From Brugia malayi (taxonomy: Eukaryota > Nematoda > Chromadorea > Rhabditida > Onchocercidae), in assembly GCF_000002995.4 (NCBI RefSeq), contig NW_025062479.1, positions 12,381,721-12,445,720 of the forward strand: a stretch of 64,000 bases of DNA, read 5' to 3'. The notes beneath the pieces were generated by a model. That model was given only the letters and a program-made list of their open reading frames with translations, had not been told where the DNA came from and searched no databases. Both the position numbers and the translations under genes were made by a program. Positions within the stretch are counted from its first letter, which is position 1. Each line of letters starts with the position of its first letter. Positions 25,401 to 38,900 of this stretch are shown here, in pieces.

Positions 25401-28400
25401 TAACTGTGAATTTACCAGAGGCCGTCTGATCGCATTTGGTACAATGCAATTAATGAAGAAAGGTTCTTTATGCTCCAAACTCGCAACTAAATTCTCCAGC
25501 AATTTCCTAAAGTGGCTAGCGACTGTTGGATCCTTGTTTCGCATCACTGACATATCATCGTAGTTGCAGACATCGTCAAAGAGCAGTTTGAGGAGTCGAA
25601 ATTCACTCGCATGCAGAAGCTCGAGCAAATTAGAAGAAAACTTGTCGCGATTTTTCTCAATAAAGCCTGAAACGGACATGTGACGGAATTTTTTCAATTA
25701 TTAGACTGACTGAAAGACGCAAAGCTTCAAATTAGTTTGCAATGTAACGAGAGAAGTAATTGCGACATTGTCATCAATACATCATAACTTGCAGTGCAAC
25801 GGAAACAGCAACGTTAGCACGTGTAACACGTTTCGGGTACTGCCCTCTACAATAACACATTATAATGCTAATAGTGTAACATTCCATCGTCATACTTTTT
25901 ACCACAGTGAGTAAGAAAATAGTGGAATGCAAAGAAAAACCTTTGGAATGATAGAAAACAGTGCCAGCATAATGAGCTATGCCAAATGATCTGTCTAAAT
26001 CAGATTGAGGCTTAAAATACAATCCTTCGTTGCTTCCATGGTGCACATGCAACTTTGCTAACATGCCTTGATCAGTACCCTGAAAGCAGTCCTTGTTACC
26101 CAGAAGAGAGAATCTGTTTATCACTGAGATGCTAACTCACACCAATTCTTCATCGCTAATTAGCATGCAAACCTTTGGAAGAATACTTTCTTCATCCATA
26201 ATTGCCATAATGTTCATTGGTCCCAGTGCGATCAAATTCAAAACTTCCTTATTGTCCACAATTTCGATTGGTCCCCAATTTATTTGTTCCTTATCGTAAG
26301 TACTGAAAATTTACTCTCTACGGGTTCAATTTGTGAAGAAACAAATTTTGATACATCTAATATTCACCAAAAGTTACACATGAAGTTAATATTCAGATCT
26401 CTGCTAATCACTGAAAAAAGAATAGTGATTTTGTGGAAGATGGCCTAAGAAGTAACATGGCTAACCAGTGGATAGGACTGTATTTTATACGAGCAGGCGT
26501 TAATGTAAGACAAAAAGCCTGCCTATTTCGCTCGCTTTCCTTCAAAAGAGTTTGAACAATAAGAGTGGCAGTATCCAAATGCGCAAATATGAACATTTTG
26601 CAAAAAATAGGTTCTAACGGGATCGCATTCAAGCCTGTCTTAAACTTTTCACTTCCGATACTTACTTTTTACTTCAGTCATCATTTCACCAACTACTGAT
26701 AACATACCAACCTCTGTTCCATTTTGAACATTAAATTGATGAATAACTGATGCAGTGTTTCGTTCGTATAATTTATGCAGAACTGCTCAAAGCCGTTGCG
26801 AGCGAAATTCTCGAAACCAAAGATATCAAGAATTGAAATAGTATTATTCTGTGACCCTTCTTTCCGGACTCTTAAAAAATCCTAGTAGCTCATTCTCTGT
26901 TCAGCAGTTCAGTGTATTTCAGCTGTTAGATAATAAAAATTTAGCTATTAAGAATCTATGGAGATGAATGCTAATTAAGTAAAGCGGAATGAGACTAAAT
27001 TCCAGAGAATTGAAAACTGAATTACCCATTTATAGTCTCATTGATCTTTTCCAGAATGTGGAGGAAAAGCCGATGATAGACTGCTTTGACGAAGATGTCA
27101 CGTACATTGACAGTTTCTTCAGCAGTCAGATATGATACGATGCGTTCTACTCCTATCATCACACTTCGACTAATCAACGCGTTCACCAACAACTCTTTAT
27201 TTATCTTCAAAATTAATTAATTTTTTGTAGTTATTTCTTTAAATGACTAGACACTCTGAAATGAACTATTGATCTGTTTGATGTGCTGTAGCTCAACTTT
27301 ATTATTGTCAAACAGATTCTTTGATTTGCATGAATTCATCTGATTCATTTTAGGAAGTGGTTTCAGTTTTAATTAAGAAAAGGTAAATTACTACTTATGC
27401 CACACACATATGAAAAGCATACCGAAAGAAGTTTCGCAACTTTTTCGATTTCAAATGTATCTCTGATTTCCACTGATTCCACATTGTCCACTGATTTAAC
27501 TAAAAATAATATTAACTTAGGCACTTCACAGTTGCCAATGACTATTTTGTTAACAGTCAGTTTACACTTACCGATATATTTGATGTTGCCAGCATGCAGT
27601 ATTGCAGCAAGAATTTTGAAAATGGACCAAATTTCTGAGTCTTTAAACATCAGAACTTTCATGGAAGAACGGATCTCGACCAGATCGGCTGAATCATTCC
27701 GGCTTTCCACTCCCACAGCATCACCCTTCAACAGTCACTGATATGAGAAAGACAATTGCACTTTATGAGCCAGGAATTATCGAAATGACAAATGACATCA
27801 GAAAAGAATGAGCCAACCTGATTCAGGTAATAGTAATCGCTCGCGTCACTTAGGAACAGTTCTTGCTTCTCCGATGCAGTTAAACCGGCGAGGAGACAAT
27901 AAAATATATGGTAATTTCGTTCATCTGATGCTTGTGAAACGACTCGCGACTTTTCCAGTAAATAATGCTCAAATCTCGCACCCTCAATTGCGCCGTTACT
28001 CGAGAAGTACAATTCGATATTACGTCCAAAACGTGACGAATTATCGTTCCGCGTCGTTTTCGCATTTCCAAACGCTATAAATCATTTTTGTCGAAGAATA
28101 AATTCAGTAAGCGTATGAAGTTGTCCCGAAAGCAAGGAGACCTCGGACTTGCATAAGGTTGAAGTAGCTTAACTATTTCTCGCTAAAAAGAAAATTAAGT
28201 AACCATCACAAACATTTAGAACACAGGAATAGATAAGCAGACAACTTCACTTTTCGGATCTGATAAAGAATAAAGAAAAAAGGACCTTTCTGCAAACTCC
28301 ACCGGTATGAAATCTACCGGTCAAGCTGAATTCTGCTGGTAAGTGTTTTGTACACACATAATTGACACATTAGTTGCTAGGTTGAACTGACTAAATGTCC

Positions 28401-30539
28401 ATCATCTTTATCTATTAATGAATTGTTTATAAACCTTCTATGATTGGATTTGCTTCCAAAACTTGCTGCTCAATCCAGGAATGCTGGCCAGATATGGTTG
28501 CTAGAAACTGAATAACTAATTTTGCAGATTCTGTTTTGCCTGAACCTGATTCGCCACTGAAATGAGTAGTGGTTAATAAAATAAATTTCATTCCAGAGTT
28601 TGAAGTAAATTCTTACTTCAAATATTGTTGATGTGTTGTACCTTCCGCTGCTACTAATTTAAACTGTTAAACACTTAGTGAAATAGTGCCTGATTAGCAA
28701 ATTCAATTCAAATGGAATTAAAATATAAGCATTCAAATTGGTAATACAGTTCATTTAAATTTCTTTTGAATTCAAAGCCACACTCACTTTTAAGTTGAAA
28801 AACAGGCAGAAAGAAAGTTTAACTTAAACTAACCTAATAAAGACACACTGATCTCGATTACTTGATTTCATATTGCAGTAGGCAGAGTTGGCGATTGCGA
28901 AGATGTGGGGCGGGAGCTCACCAATTCGTCGATTACGATATAATCGAATTTGCTCTATTGAATAAATGGGCAAAGGAGTATTGGGATTTACGGCTATTAG
29001 CACAGAACCGACATACGTCTGTAAAATCAGTCTCGAAATAAATGGGTCAATTATTGCAGGTAGATTTTACATTTTAAAATATATTTTTAGACAAGAATAG
29101 TACAATTTCGAAAAGTTCTATCTGTCCTGTTAAACGAGTCATTTGTACATCCGCACAAATACTTTAACTTTAATATTTTTTCCGCACTTGTCGAGCACAT
29201 CCCGTGTTCCCCGACCCCTTCGTATCAATAAGCTCCCCATTGTCTTTTCCTTCCCTGTTTGGTAGTATCTATTAAATCCTTTTTCAGCTTCATCGATATC
29301 CCACTCTTCATACTATTCTGCACTTTTTTAATCAAAACAATTAAATTTTTACTTTTATTTTCCATACCTTTTTCGTTCAGCCCTTCCAATTCTTATTCCT
29401 ATCGCTCATCCATGCCAGGAATGGTTTCAATGGCTTATCATCAAATAAATGACCCATGTTTTTGCAAATTCTTCATATAACATTTTTTATCGTTTGGCAA
29501 TTCTTGAATTTTTATTTTTGCATGGTCTTGGCGTAACGTCTTGTTCTACTAAGGTTTATTGTTATGGTTGAACGCAGGTATGCACAGTCTATCAGACTTT
29601 TAGATGAAAGGCCTAAGACTCTGTTCAGGTCTAAAAGTTTGTAAGACATCTTGAGGTAGGTAAATGCCAACGAATTACTCTTGATTTTCATATGTCATGT
29701 AATCCTTGCTTCTCAATAGTTTTGCGTTTAGCGCCTTCTGGTTAGATGGTTGGAATTCTAATTCAGAGCCGTCCCTTCCCTCCCATGTTTTCCGAGAAGT
29801 TATTGAATATTACCGGTATGTTAATAGTGATAATGTGCTGCTCATTAACATATCGAAACATTTAACTGATATTTCATTCCTTAATATTAACTTACGTAGA
29901 TGAGTTTATTGTTGTAACGCACGAATAGATTTCGAAGCAGTGCGGCCTTGTGCAAATCGCTCAAACTGATCATATCTTCGACACCTTGCACTGAAGTTGC
30001 ATGCATCATACGATAAGAACGGTCTATTGGCAGCCATTGTTCCTGAAAGTTATCAACCACTGAATCAACCGGACGGCTCAGAATGACTCTGCGATAGGAT
30101 CTGGTAGAAATTTTTAATATAATTCAGTTGCAACAATGATAGCTAAAGTAGAAGAGAGGAGAGGCTTAGAGATGATCATTCATTTGTTCTTTTTGGATGA
30201 TCAGAAAGAGACACTCATGAAACTTGTTTTCCTTTGGTATTAAATTAAACACTAACGGAGTGATAATTCTGTTGATAGAGACAGGACATAATTACCTGAG
30301 AGAAATCATCAATCACTCTAAATCTGCTATCCTCAACTTCTAGAACTCGTGCTCCAACTGCGCAAACGAGTCGACTTTTTCCGGTCGGTTCGAGCCATAA
30401 AAAGTCACCCTGCAAGAAGCTCAATGAACGATGCGGCTTTATACAGTATTAATTACTGTTAAGTAGAAAGTTCTCATATCACTGCTTTACCACTAATACA
30501 GGTAAAGAGCAGATGCCATACCTTACTGAACTGAGCCAT
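13320..30539 (-). CDS. hum-6: Unconventional myosin class VII (MYO7A/HUM-6 type), complete
   Basis: An actin-based motor of class VII, which in animals tethers membranes and links to adhesion complexes in microvilli, sensory cells and phagocytes. I traced 42 coding exons from ATG at 30539 to TGA at 13320-13322. Every junction keeps the frame and the exons total 6,345 bases, giving about 2,114 residues, close to the roughly 2.1-2.2 kb-residue size of class VII myosins. The order is motor, IQ neck, MyTH4, FERM, SH3, MyTH4, FERM, which is diagnostic of class VII. The start exon is only 18 bases (MAQFSK) and joins GDFLWLEP, the SH3-like start of the motor. No break was found. Several acceptors end in AAG instead of the usual CAG/TAG. 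The symbol follows the only class VII myosin I recall in C. elegans; orthology is inferred. Confidence 0.9.
16766..16962 (-). other. Myosin VII SH3 domain exon
   Basis: A single exon, residues about 1508-1573. It contains an SH3 core (FKRGDLLFL, then [16 protein letters not shown]). Its place between two MyTH4-FERM modules matches class VII myosins. Confidence 0.85.
18855..18925. repeat. Decayed AATTCA-rich simple repeat in myosin intron
   Basis: A degenerate A-rich tandem array (units like AAATTCA or AAAAATC) in the intron between exons 18706-18784 and 19140-19288. No function is evident. Confidence 0.5.
20071..20124. repeat. Short direct repeats (GTATAAGACAATTCT) in myosin intron
   Basis: Two copies of GTATAAGACAATTCT, at about 20088 and 20110, are preceded by a partial copy at 20071. 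A local slippage duplication within an intron. Confidence 0.6.
22124..23787 (-). other. Myosin VII neck (IQ motifs), short linker
   Basis: Exons 23635-23787, 22676-22771, 22365-22475 and 22124-22212, residues about 737-886. I count four IQ-like motifs, which bind calmodulin-type light chains: [49 protein letters not shown] and [20 protein letters not shown]7A has five IQ motifs followed by a charged single alpha-helix; here the fifth IQ and the helix are not seen. The ends of exon 22365-22475 are the least certain in the gene. Confidence 0.7.
23981..30539 (-). other. Myosin VII motor domain exons
   Basis: Exons in transcript order: 30522-30539, 30296-30409, 29896-30042, 28834-29018, 28435-28556, 27818-28074, 27572-27725, 27423-27499, 27026-27204, 26712-26870, 26173-26302, 25941-26079, 25416-25666, 24323-24464, 23981-24114. 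They encode residues 1 to about 736. Visible motor signatures are the P-loop GESGSGKT at the 28834/28556 junction, switch I (NDNSSRFG), switch II (DIFGFENF), and a converter with [11 protein letters not shown] and [10 protein letters not shown]. All nucleotide- and actin-binding landmarks are intact, so the motor should be functional. Confidence 0.9.
24605..24641. repeat. 12-bp inverted repeat in myosin intron
   Basis: GTGCTTTTCATA at 24605-24616 is the reverse complement of 24630-24641, with a 13-base loop. It lies in the intron between exons 25416-25666 and 24323-24464. Confidence 0.7.
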
Positions 30540-32249
30540 CGGTTTAGATTAATGCATTTATCAGTGAATCCAGTAGGATTTTAAATTACTTAAAATCAGC
30601 TCTTTGTTTTGCTGATAAGCTCTTCTGAAAAATTACTGCAAAAAAGATATGCTCTTTCTCTTTGAACTAGACATCAATACGGCACGTAGCGTGATTATTT
30701 CACCTGCAGTGAAAATATGTCCTATTTCACCTTTATATTGACTCTAAACAATGCTTTAACACTAAAGAATATTTGCAAAATGTGTTTCCATATGACACCA
30801 ATAATTCCTATTTACGAAGTAAATTTCAAGAAGGACATATTACAGTCAAGTTATGAAAAATTCATCTTAAAATTTTTATAAACTAAAACACTTGAGTTAT
30901 TATAAAGAGCAAACTGGAAGGTAGATTGGTAAATAGCTGAGAGTTGCTAGATGTCTTGGAGTACATATTTCAGTAAATTTAATAGTGGACGGGAAGATAC
31001 ACGTTAACCCACATACATACACACCTAAATTTGTCATCATATGAATTATTTGGATTCAGAGACGATAGGAAAGTAGTTGGTAGGAGGGGAATTCCTTAAA
31101 TGGGAACAGCAATACAATCCCTCCGTTTCGTATTGTCTTCTTGTGAAGAACTAATCAGTGCACAGCACAGCACAAACCGCCCGCTCACTGCTGTCATCCA
31201 CCCATAACGCACTCTCGACATTCTTGTTTCTGAAGGTCAAATCCCATCTCATTCTCATTGAATAAATGGTCGCTTCGACAGTTGAGCGAATGATGAGTGT
31301 AACTCTTGAAGCATTGGCGGTGACATTTCCACTTGTTTTATCCACTCCTCTCTGAATATTCTATGTGCAGCACTCCGATGTTTTAGATAGCAGTAGCTTC
31401 AGATGACCTAACAGATCAGCATCATCAGAAGGAATGGGCATAGTGACACCACTGACTCACGTCCGTGCTTACTGGGAAGAGTTCCTTACAATTAGATCCG
31501 TGGTACAGTACTTAGCCATGACATTTCTTGGCTTTAGCCAATGAACATCTCAGCAAATCCTTCCCTTCGACTTCACTGGATATTCGAATGTTGCCGAGCA
31601 TTTTTTCTTATCGAAACTACTTGGAGATTTCTAACGGATACAATCATTTTGGAGAGCTTTCTAACTAACAATTTCCGGTGATAATTGTTATCGTTGTGAT
31701 GAAGTTATCAGTTCTCTTTGCATGGAGTCCAAAGAAAAGGAACGGTCTCCTGTTTTGTTTCATATATAATATGAAGCTAATATATTTTTCGGAATGCATT
31801 TTCAATACAATTCACTTACCTTTAAAAACGTTTTTAGTGTGCATAGAATGAATAGATAAAACTTCAACTGAAATGCCTTCAATCACATCAGAAACACACA
31901 ATTATAGAAAATGTGCACTCCTTTGAACAAAAGAAATCAAAAGAAAAAAAAAAAAAAGAATAATTTAAAAGTGATATGAGGCACGTCACTCAAGATGAAA
32001 CTATATAATATAAAATGAACTACTAAATCAACAAAAAGTTGTTGCTGTAAATTAAGCTCTTGGTTGTATGGAATAGACACGGCAACTAAGAACAAAAAAA
32101 TTAGCAATCAGCAATACTTCAGTTCTCCTTCTGCAGGAACATTTGAGAGGAAGTACAGTATTACTATTCGGGAACAGAAGTCTGAATAAGCATGGAAAAG
32201 AAAGAGATTAAAAGGAATGCACTAGCGAGGAAATTAAGGGAGTGTTTAT
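30540..32249. other. Spacer between myosin and NPC1-like genes, no gene seen
   Basis: 1.7 kb upstream of the myosin start and downstream of the NPC1-like stop, both on the minus strand. It must hold the 3' UTR of one and the promoter of the other. A 64-codon minus-strand frame at 31151-31345 has no recognisable motif. I see no spliced-leader acceptor directly before the myosin ATG. Confidence 0.5.
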
Positions 32250-35200
32250 CTAAAAAACATCCGTAAGTGGTGAAGGATCACAGTGTTTCGTGAGACACGT
32301 TTTCGTTACTGCACTGCCGCAGTCATTTATACAGCAGCTCTCCGACCGCGTCTTCATGATCAGCTTGCGCTTATTCATCGGTGGTCCTATAATTTTTCAA
32401 GTTCGATTAATTTAAGTAGAGTTTAACAAAGTAACGAAGATTGTCAGTCGTTCAAAAATCCAACTTCGCTAATATATCAAGGCTGACGTGCCTTCGAAGC
32501 ACCAACACTCTTCACCTTGATGCAGCATCTTCCATGCTCTTTACGATGGTTATGATCAGTTCAGAAGGAGGTAAATTATTGCTCACCGATATAACTGAGT
32601 AAAACGGGTAAAAATATGAGACCGTGTGCCGCTCCAATAAGTACAATGCCAAGAAACATACGGAAATAAAATACTTTGAAAATTTGGGAATGTGCAAATG
32701 CGAGTACCAATATCCCACCAAATTTTGTGAGTGTTATGCCGGAAAGAACCTGCAAATGATGAATAGTCATTTTTCGATTTTAAAGTAATTTATACCAATA
32801 TTTTCAAAATCAGTTCTAAATCTTAGCAAAGGAACAGACTGATGATCCCATGCTTGCGAGAGAATGTCGTGCACGCATCAAGCGATCTCGATGAACGCTT
32901 AGCGCAAATGATCGAACAATATGTGAACAGAATTCCACCGATATTCCCACCGTCTGTAAAAGGCATACTTGAAAATTTTAATAAAAACTGAAAGTTTTAA
33001 GAGTCAATGATAAACAGTGAAAACTTTGAAACAATGAAAAACTGCTAAAAAGCTCACCATGACAAGGTTGACAACAGAAATAGCATTGAAATCAATATTC
33101 CACCAATACATGAGACCAATTAAATTGAACAGAACACAACTTATAGTAAGATCAATGATGAATGCTGACCATGGATCAAGGCCGAGAAGCACTGTTGTGA
33201 CCGCAAATATGGCTACTAGAGAGAGTATCAGCTGGATACACGCATCCATCACTATCGTCATATACTGTTCATAGAAAACATAAAATACGCTGCAAAATAA
33301 AATTTAGCACAAATTACAAAGTTACCAAAGCATCTTAAATTTACCTACTCTCAATAATGCAAGATTTTATATTTAAATTCACTGAATTGCTCATAAAAAA
33401 TCAACCGTATCACTTGCAACTTTAGTTTTTGAAAGTGAAGTAATCAAATGCTATGAAGTAGAAAAGGAGTACATTAACAATTTATCTACTCAAATAACTC
33501 AACTTCCATAGTCATAGCAGCACTTTCCCTTCCTTAATTTCCAAGATTGCAACTGGTAAGGCCACAAATCTCTTACTTTATCAGTGAATTCCTAATCAGT
33601 AAGTATGGTTTCCTCTGCTAGATAACTTGTGGGCTGCAAAATGACCTGTACGGAAATACTTCTATCGAACATCGACCATCTCTGTCTTTGTTCAGCATAG
33701 CTGTTATATTGGCAGCAATACGACGAGCACTATTCATGGCATTTATGAAGTCTGATGAAGTTTTCAAAACCGTATGATAGGTCATGAAATGCGATGATAA
33801 GATTCGGCCACGCCTAGACAACTTAACGGCCGAACCATATGCTGCATGACCTCTGCAAACAAAACATAGATTTCGAAAAGAAAAATAACTGTGAAAAAGT
33901 TTATGCAGTAGTTCTAGAAATATACGAGAAGACAGAACCGCATAGACATATTTTAGTTTCCCATTTTTCTGAGATTTTCAGCGATCCATCAGGACAATGT
34001 GTGACAGTTGATGAAGACCTTTTCATATGTATTTTTGTGTTGCTTAAAAAGTAAACGCAGAAAATTACCCTTTAGCACATTTGGTACTTGGATTATTCGA
34101 AAAGAAATGTGTAAGATGGTCGTAAAACAGATCTGAACGAGGCCTGCCATCAAAAAATTCCACATTGCAAGGAATGCAGCTTTCTGAATTCTCTGAAATT
34201 GTACTAGTTTGAAGTCTGAAATTCAAATTTTAATAGGAAACTATCGCTGTGTACAGATTGCCTGAAGTGTTTTGTAGCAGCGGTAAAACGTTAAAATAAA
34301 TGTACTCGTGGTAATTGTGAATAATGGACACTGCGAATAATGGAATGTTACCGGTGGAAGAGCAAAATGTTCCATTGGGGAACATCCGACAACATGGTGG
34401 ATTACCGAACGGTTGTAACCAATCAAAGTAATCATCGAGCCAGTTCATTGCCGGATAAGCTATGTACGACCTAAAACGGCAAAACTATTCAGCCAACAGC
34501 CTAAATCAGTGAAACTACCAGATTTTAAATGTTGCTGATGTTTTAACCAATAATCACTCTAAGTGTTGAAATCTATCACTCAATCCTAAGCTCCTCAGTG
34601 TCCTACCAACTATCCTTGTCAATGCAAAAAATAATCTATGAGTTGTTTTGGAACAGGTATCTTATGTAAAAGATGAGACTTGCTATTTTAGCTCGTACCG
34701 ACTTTCAGTCAACACCACTGAAAGAATTAGTTTAAAAGCCTTCACTAATGACTGATCTACAAACTGAATACACAAATTATTGCACCTATTTGACCATCGT
34801 GCAGCATGGGCAATTTGAGCACCCAATGAATCAGTGGCACAACCGGCACCGGAGCAAATTTTATTATGTTCATAAGAGTCACTGAATTCCACATCACCTT
34901 TGATGACAAAATAAACTGGTGGACCGACTGAGAGGAATCGATCCATCGATTTGAAATAGGAAAAAACATAAGAGTCCTATAAAGGAATAATTTTAACGAA
35001 TGAAAATGAGTGAAATGGTCTACACTTCATCCCATCCTGTTTGTGGGCTTACTTGAGATCTAAACCTACCATATGCATTCCAAGGAAAAGCAGTGAAACT
35101 TCTTTTTATGTGATAGTCATTCTTTCTTTTATTCAACACGAAAATGAATGAATTACTTCAATAGTTGATTTCAAAATTCCTGACATACCTGACGAAGTCA

Positions 35201-35969
35201 GAAGGAGAGTCCGTCAAGATAAGTAAGACTTATCATTAGTTCAATTACCTTTGGTAATGTCTTGCATTGCTACGGGATCGAATTAATCATGAATTTTGAC
35301 TCTTGAAATAGATGGGAGAAGAATGAGCAACGAAACAAGACAAAGTAGAGAAAGATACGAAAGCATGAAGAATCAAAAAAAAAAAAAGAAAAATTTGTCA
35401 ATCCAATACTAAATGGCCTATAAGACACATTACGAGCCTCATGTCTCGATCCTAGCATTCCACTTCCAAGAATCTAAGCATAAAAATGAGTAGAAGAGTT
35501 GGTGAAACACTATGTTCTGTCTATTATCATCTAAACAAAGAAATGAAATAGCACCTCGGGAACAGCCATCTTCTGATCAAAGCCAAGAGGGATGTTGCCC
35601 ATCACTGCAAACGAGCTACTGAGCCAGCCAGCAAATAAAAATATCTAAAATTGGAATAAAAATGTTAAACTGCTTTAAAATGGAAAATGTTTCGCGTTTC
35701 CTTCGTTTGCAAAAACTTGGTTACAACTGACCCAGCTATGGATATTTGACAGCAATAATATTTCAGTGTGACTGTTATCTTAAAACATGCATAGAATTCA
35801 TTGTCAGAAAATTTCAATGTTAAGTTATCCTCACCACAATAATTCGAACGTACTTCGACAATAAAAATGGTGCATAGTAATTATTGAATAAATATAACAT
35901 ATATCCGTCACTGTTAACGCTTTCTACGGTTGTTATCCGACGACAGCAACACACTTCTGGCCTGCCACT
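32250..35969 (-). other. NPC1-like C-terminal lumenal loop and membrane bundle exons
   Basis: Exons 35835-35969, 35555-35644, 34786-34976, 34352-34470, 34069-34192, 33646-33852, 33058-33289, 32840-32953, 32587-32749 and 32250-32386. Landmarks are [81 protein letters not shown] and [18 protein letters not shown]. The donor after 32840 (GTCTGT) is weak but is the only one that keeps the frame. The last exon is hydrophilic and Cys-rich. Confidence 0.85.
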
Positions 35970-38900
35970 CTAAAAATTCGCAAGCCTCAATAATACTGGA
36001 AATGATAACAAATAGCGCTGAATGGTGGATACTGCAAGAGAAATTGCCAGCAACATTTCGATGTGATAGCTGCGGAGCGGACTGAAGGAGAGAACTAAGC
36101 GGGGACTATGACGGAAGACGTTGTCATGATAGGTGGAACAAAACTACCTCTTCGCGTCGTACGTCAACAATGAATATAGCGAGAAAACAGGTTATTTGTA
36201 GGAAAAAATTGAAAAATATTGCCAAAGCTGCATATAGCGAAAAGACCTAAACGAAAATATGTACATTGCAATAAGCAAGTTTCGGAACAAAATGTTTTCT
36301 AAAAAATTCAAGCCAAATTATTGCATAAAAAACCATCTGTACTGCTTTCTGGACATGGTTAACACTTATAAGGAGTGTTCCTCCATTTTTAACAGCAGCT
36401 GTTCCTAATACATGATGCATCGTCGTGGACAGAAATAAATCTTGAAAACGAAAGAAAGACTGAAACTACATCTTCCTGTGTTTTCCTCTGATCAACTAAT
36501 GAACTGTTCGTCTGTTCCGGAGAGTAATTTCGAAAGTAATTTGAGGACTCTTTACCGAAGATCGTGAACTTCTTAAAAGGGTACCTTGACGGCAGGCATG
36601 GAGGACAGTGCCCCAACGAAGAAGCATAAGCATTCGGATAGCGAGGACAGAAGCATGGATGGTATCACTTCGCCACTTATATGTGAAATTCGCAGATGCA
36701 ATGGCTCCGATAAAGGGTCCTCGGTTCGCTAAAAGGTTTAAAGACGGAGTTGAATTTTCACTAGAAGGAATGAAAATAAATAACGGTTGATTTAAAAGTT
36801 GAAGAAATTATTTCATCCATATAATATCATTGGGCTGTCATTAATAAAAATACAGTTTCACTTTACATTCCTGGATATCGGGTAGGGTACCAAGTGTTTA
36901 TTTGTGAAGGGGAAGATGTTATAGTCCATATTCTTCTAATCTTCCTGTACCATCGATGACGTGATTGGGAATGAAGATAAGAAGCTGGCTATTTTTCCGT
37001 TTTTGCTTTCTTCATCCATTAAAATTGTTATTTTGATTTTTTTAAGGCGTAATATTATTTTTGTGAAAAAGAGTTTGATTATATGTTTGATTATATCACA
37101 GCCAAGTAAAGTCGTTCATTCTGATTTCAGTGAATGGAAGGAAAGAAAGGCAAGAAGACTGGTTCCATCCTAGTAAATAAGTGTTTTATGCCAAATATTA
37201 CATTGCCTGTATATAAAGGAAATATTTCACAAACTCATTTTGATAGTCATTCCGGCTTGACAGAAACCGTTCACAGCAGTTTGCGTGCGCTGCGCTAACT
37301 GATGCACTATATGGAAAGGGGAAATATTGGATTAGGCTGGTGGATGGTGAATTTGAGTGGTACCTACCTGATATGCCTGCACAAAGATGAAAATGTTGTC
37401 GACGCCCACAGCGAGCACTAGAAATGGCTGTACTTCCAATACAATTGTCGTTGCGGGGATGCCATAGAACGCATACAAACCGATGGACGACGTCACTGAT
37501 AAGGCAACAATCAAAACACCCGCAGCACCGAGCATTATCTTTGAGTGGACAAGCAACGTGGCCAAATTATTTCCAGTCACCTGTTGAAGTCTTGTCTCAG
37601 AAACAGAAGGAAGTATAAAATGGCCTGTCAACCCAAAATAAAAACAAACACTGCTCCTAGGCGGAAAGGTGGCATTGACGGACTGCGCACTAACCTGGTA
37701 CTGTCCCAACGCGAATGCAACATAGGCGAACATGAAGATGTAGCTAATAAGTATAGTGAATACATCCGACTGGCTTTCTCTGTCTATTTCATCCTGCACA
37801 AAATATAATGTGTTCATTTCACTTCTTTCAATTCTTAGAGAACATAAAAAGAGTCAGTTAAGTGTGATCCCTATCTGAATGAGAAGACTGATGAAAATCC
37901 TTGAGAAAGAATTTATAAAGAAACACTGATAAAGCAAACCTGGATGGAGCGCTCGGCCATGAATGATATCGCATAGTTTTGATGTGAAATATTCCGAAGA
38001 TAAAGGACAAATCTTAAGAAAAAAGTAGGGTGTAATTTAGATTCTTGTCATTCCAACTTATAAATTCTGCTTTGCTGCATTTTAGAAGTGAACAATTTTA
38101 ATTTGATAAAAATGAAAGTACTAACATTTTTTCCCATGCAGCAGCGTACTTATTTTCCAGAGCAGTAATATGATTGTTAAGCAGAATAGTGATAACAATA
38201 CCCCTTGCACTGTCCCACTTGCTACTACTGTTGAATTCACCCAGTACCACGTACGGTTGGATAGGTACACCAAACGCTGACAAGCACGGGATGCCGAGCC
38301 GAGTGATCGTCTGGTACGGGTTTCTAAATTAACGCAGCAGCTATTACTAAGTACAGAATTGACTCGGACTGAACTGAAAGCAGCACTAACTGGGCACACG
38401 TCATAATATGGTCCAAATAGTCGAACTGCGAACCACTCCAGTCATCCACGCTCGTCCGATTCAGAAGTGACACGTTGTTCTGCAAAAAACTGCTTTTCCT
38501 TGCAAGCATGCTAGCAGATTACTATTACTTTTTCGAACACATATATTCAGCGTAGAGCACTTCTCTACAGCTTTTCATTTGTGTTGTTTCTCAGACACTG
38601 TTCTAAGGCTCTACACTTTTATCAAAAATCTTAGATCTTTTACTTGGCCTATGAAGGTTCTCGTGAAGAATTTTTGATAATTCTTAAGTAAATATATGCT
38701 TTATAGTGGGCAAGAACGTATCTCTAGCATCTAGAACAGTTAGTAAATTTACAGTACACAAAATTACTCTAAGGATAGATTTTGGAAGAACTTTACGCTG
38801 AATTCTTTATAGTAACTGAAACAATGCGCCAATAATATTGGGTCAAATTGTCAAAGCTTTAGCTTATAAGACTACAAGTCAGAATTTTTTTAATAGAATA

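Noticed and set aside
37332..37817. 161-codon frame taken as a single NPC1-like exon
   Set aside because: It contains an in-frame intron (37581-37694) with good GTTAGT and CAG sites; removing it matches the family spacing.
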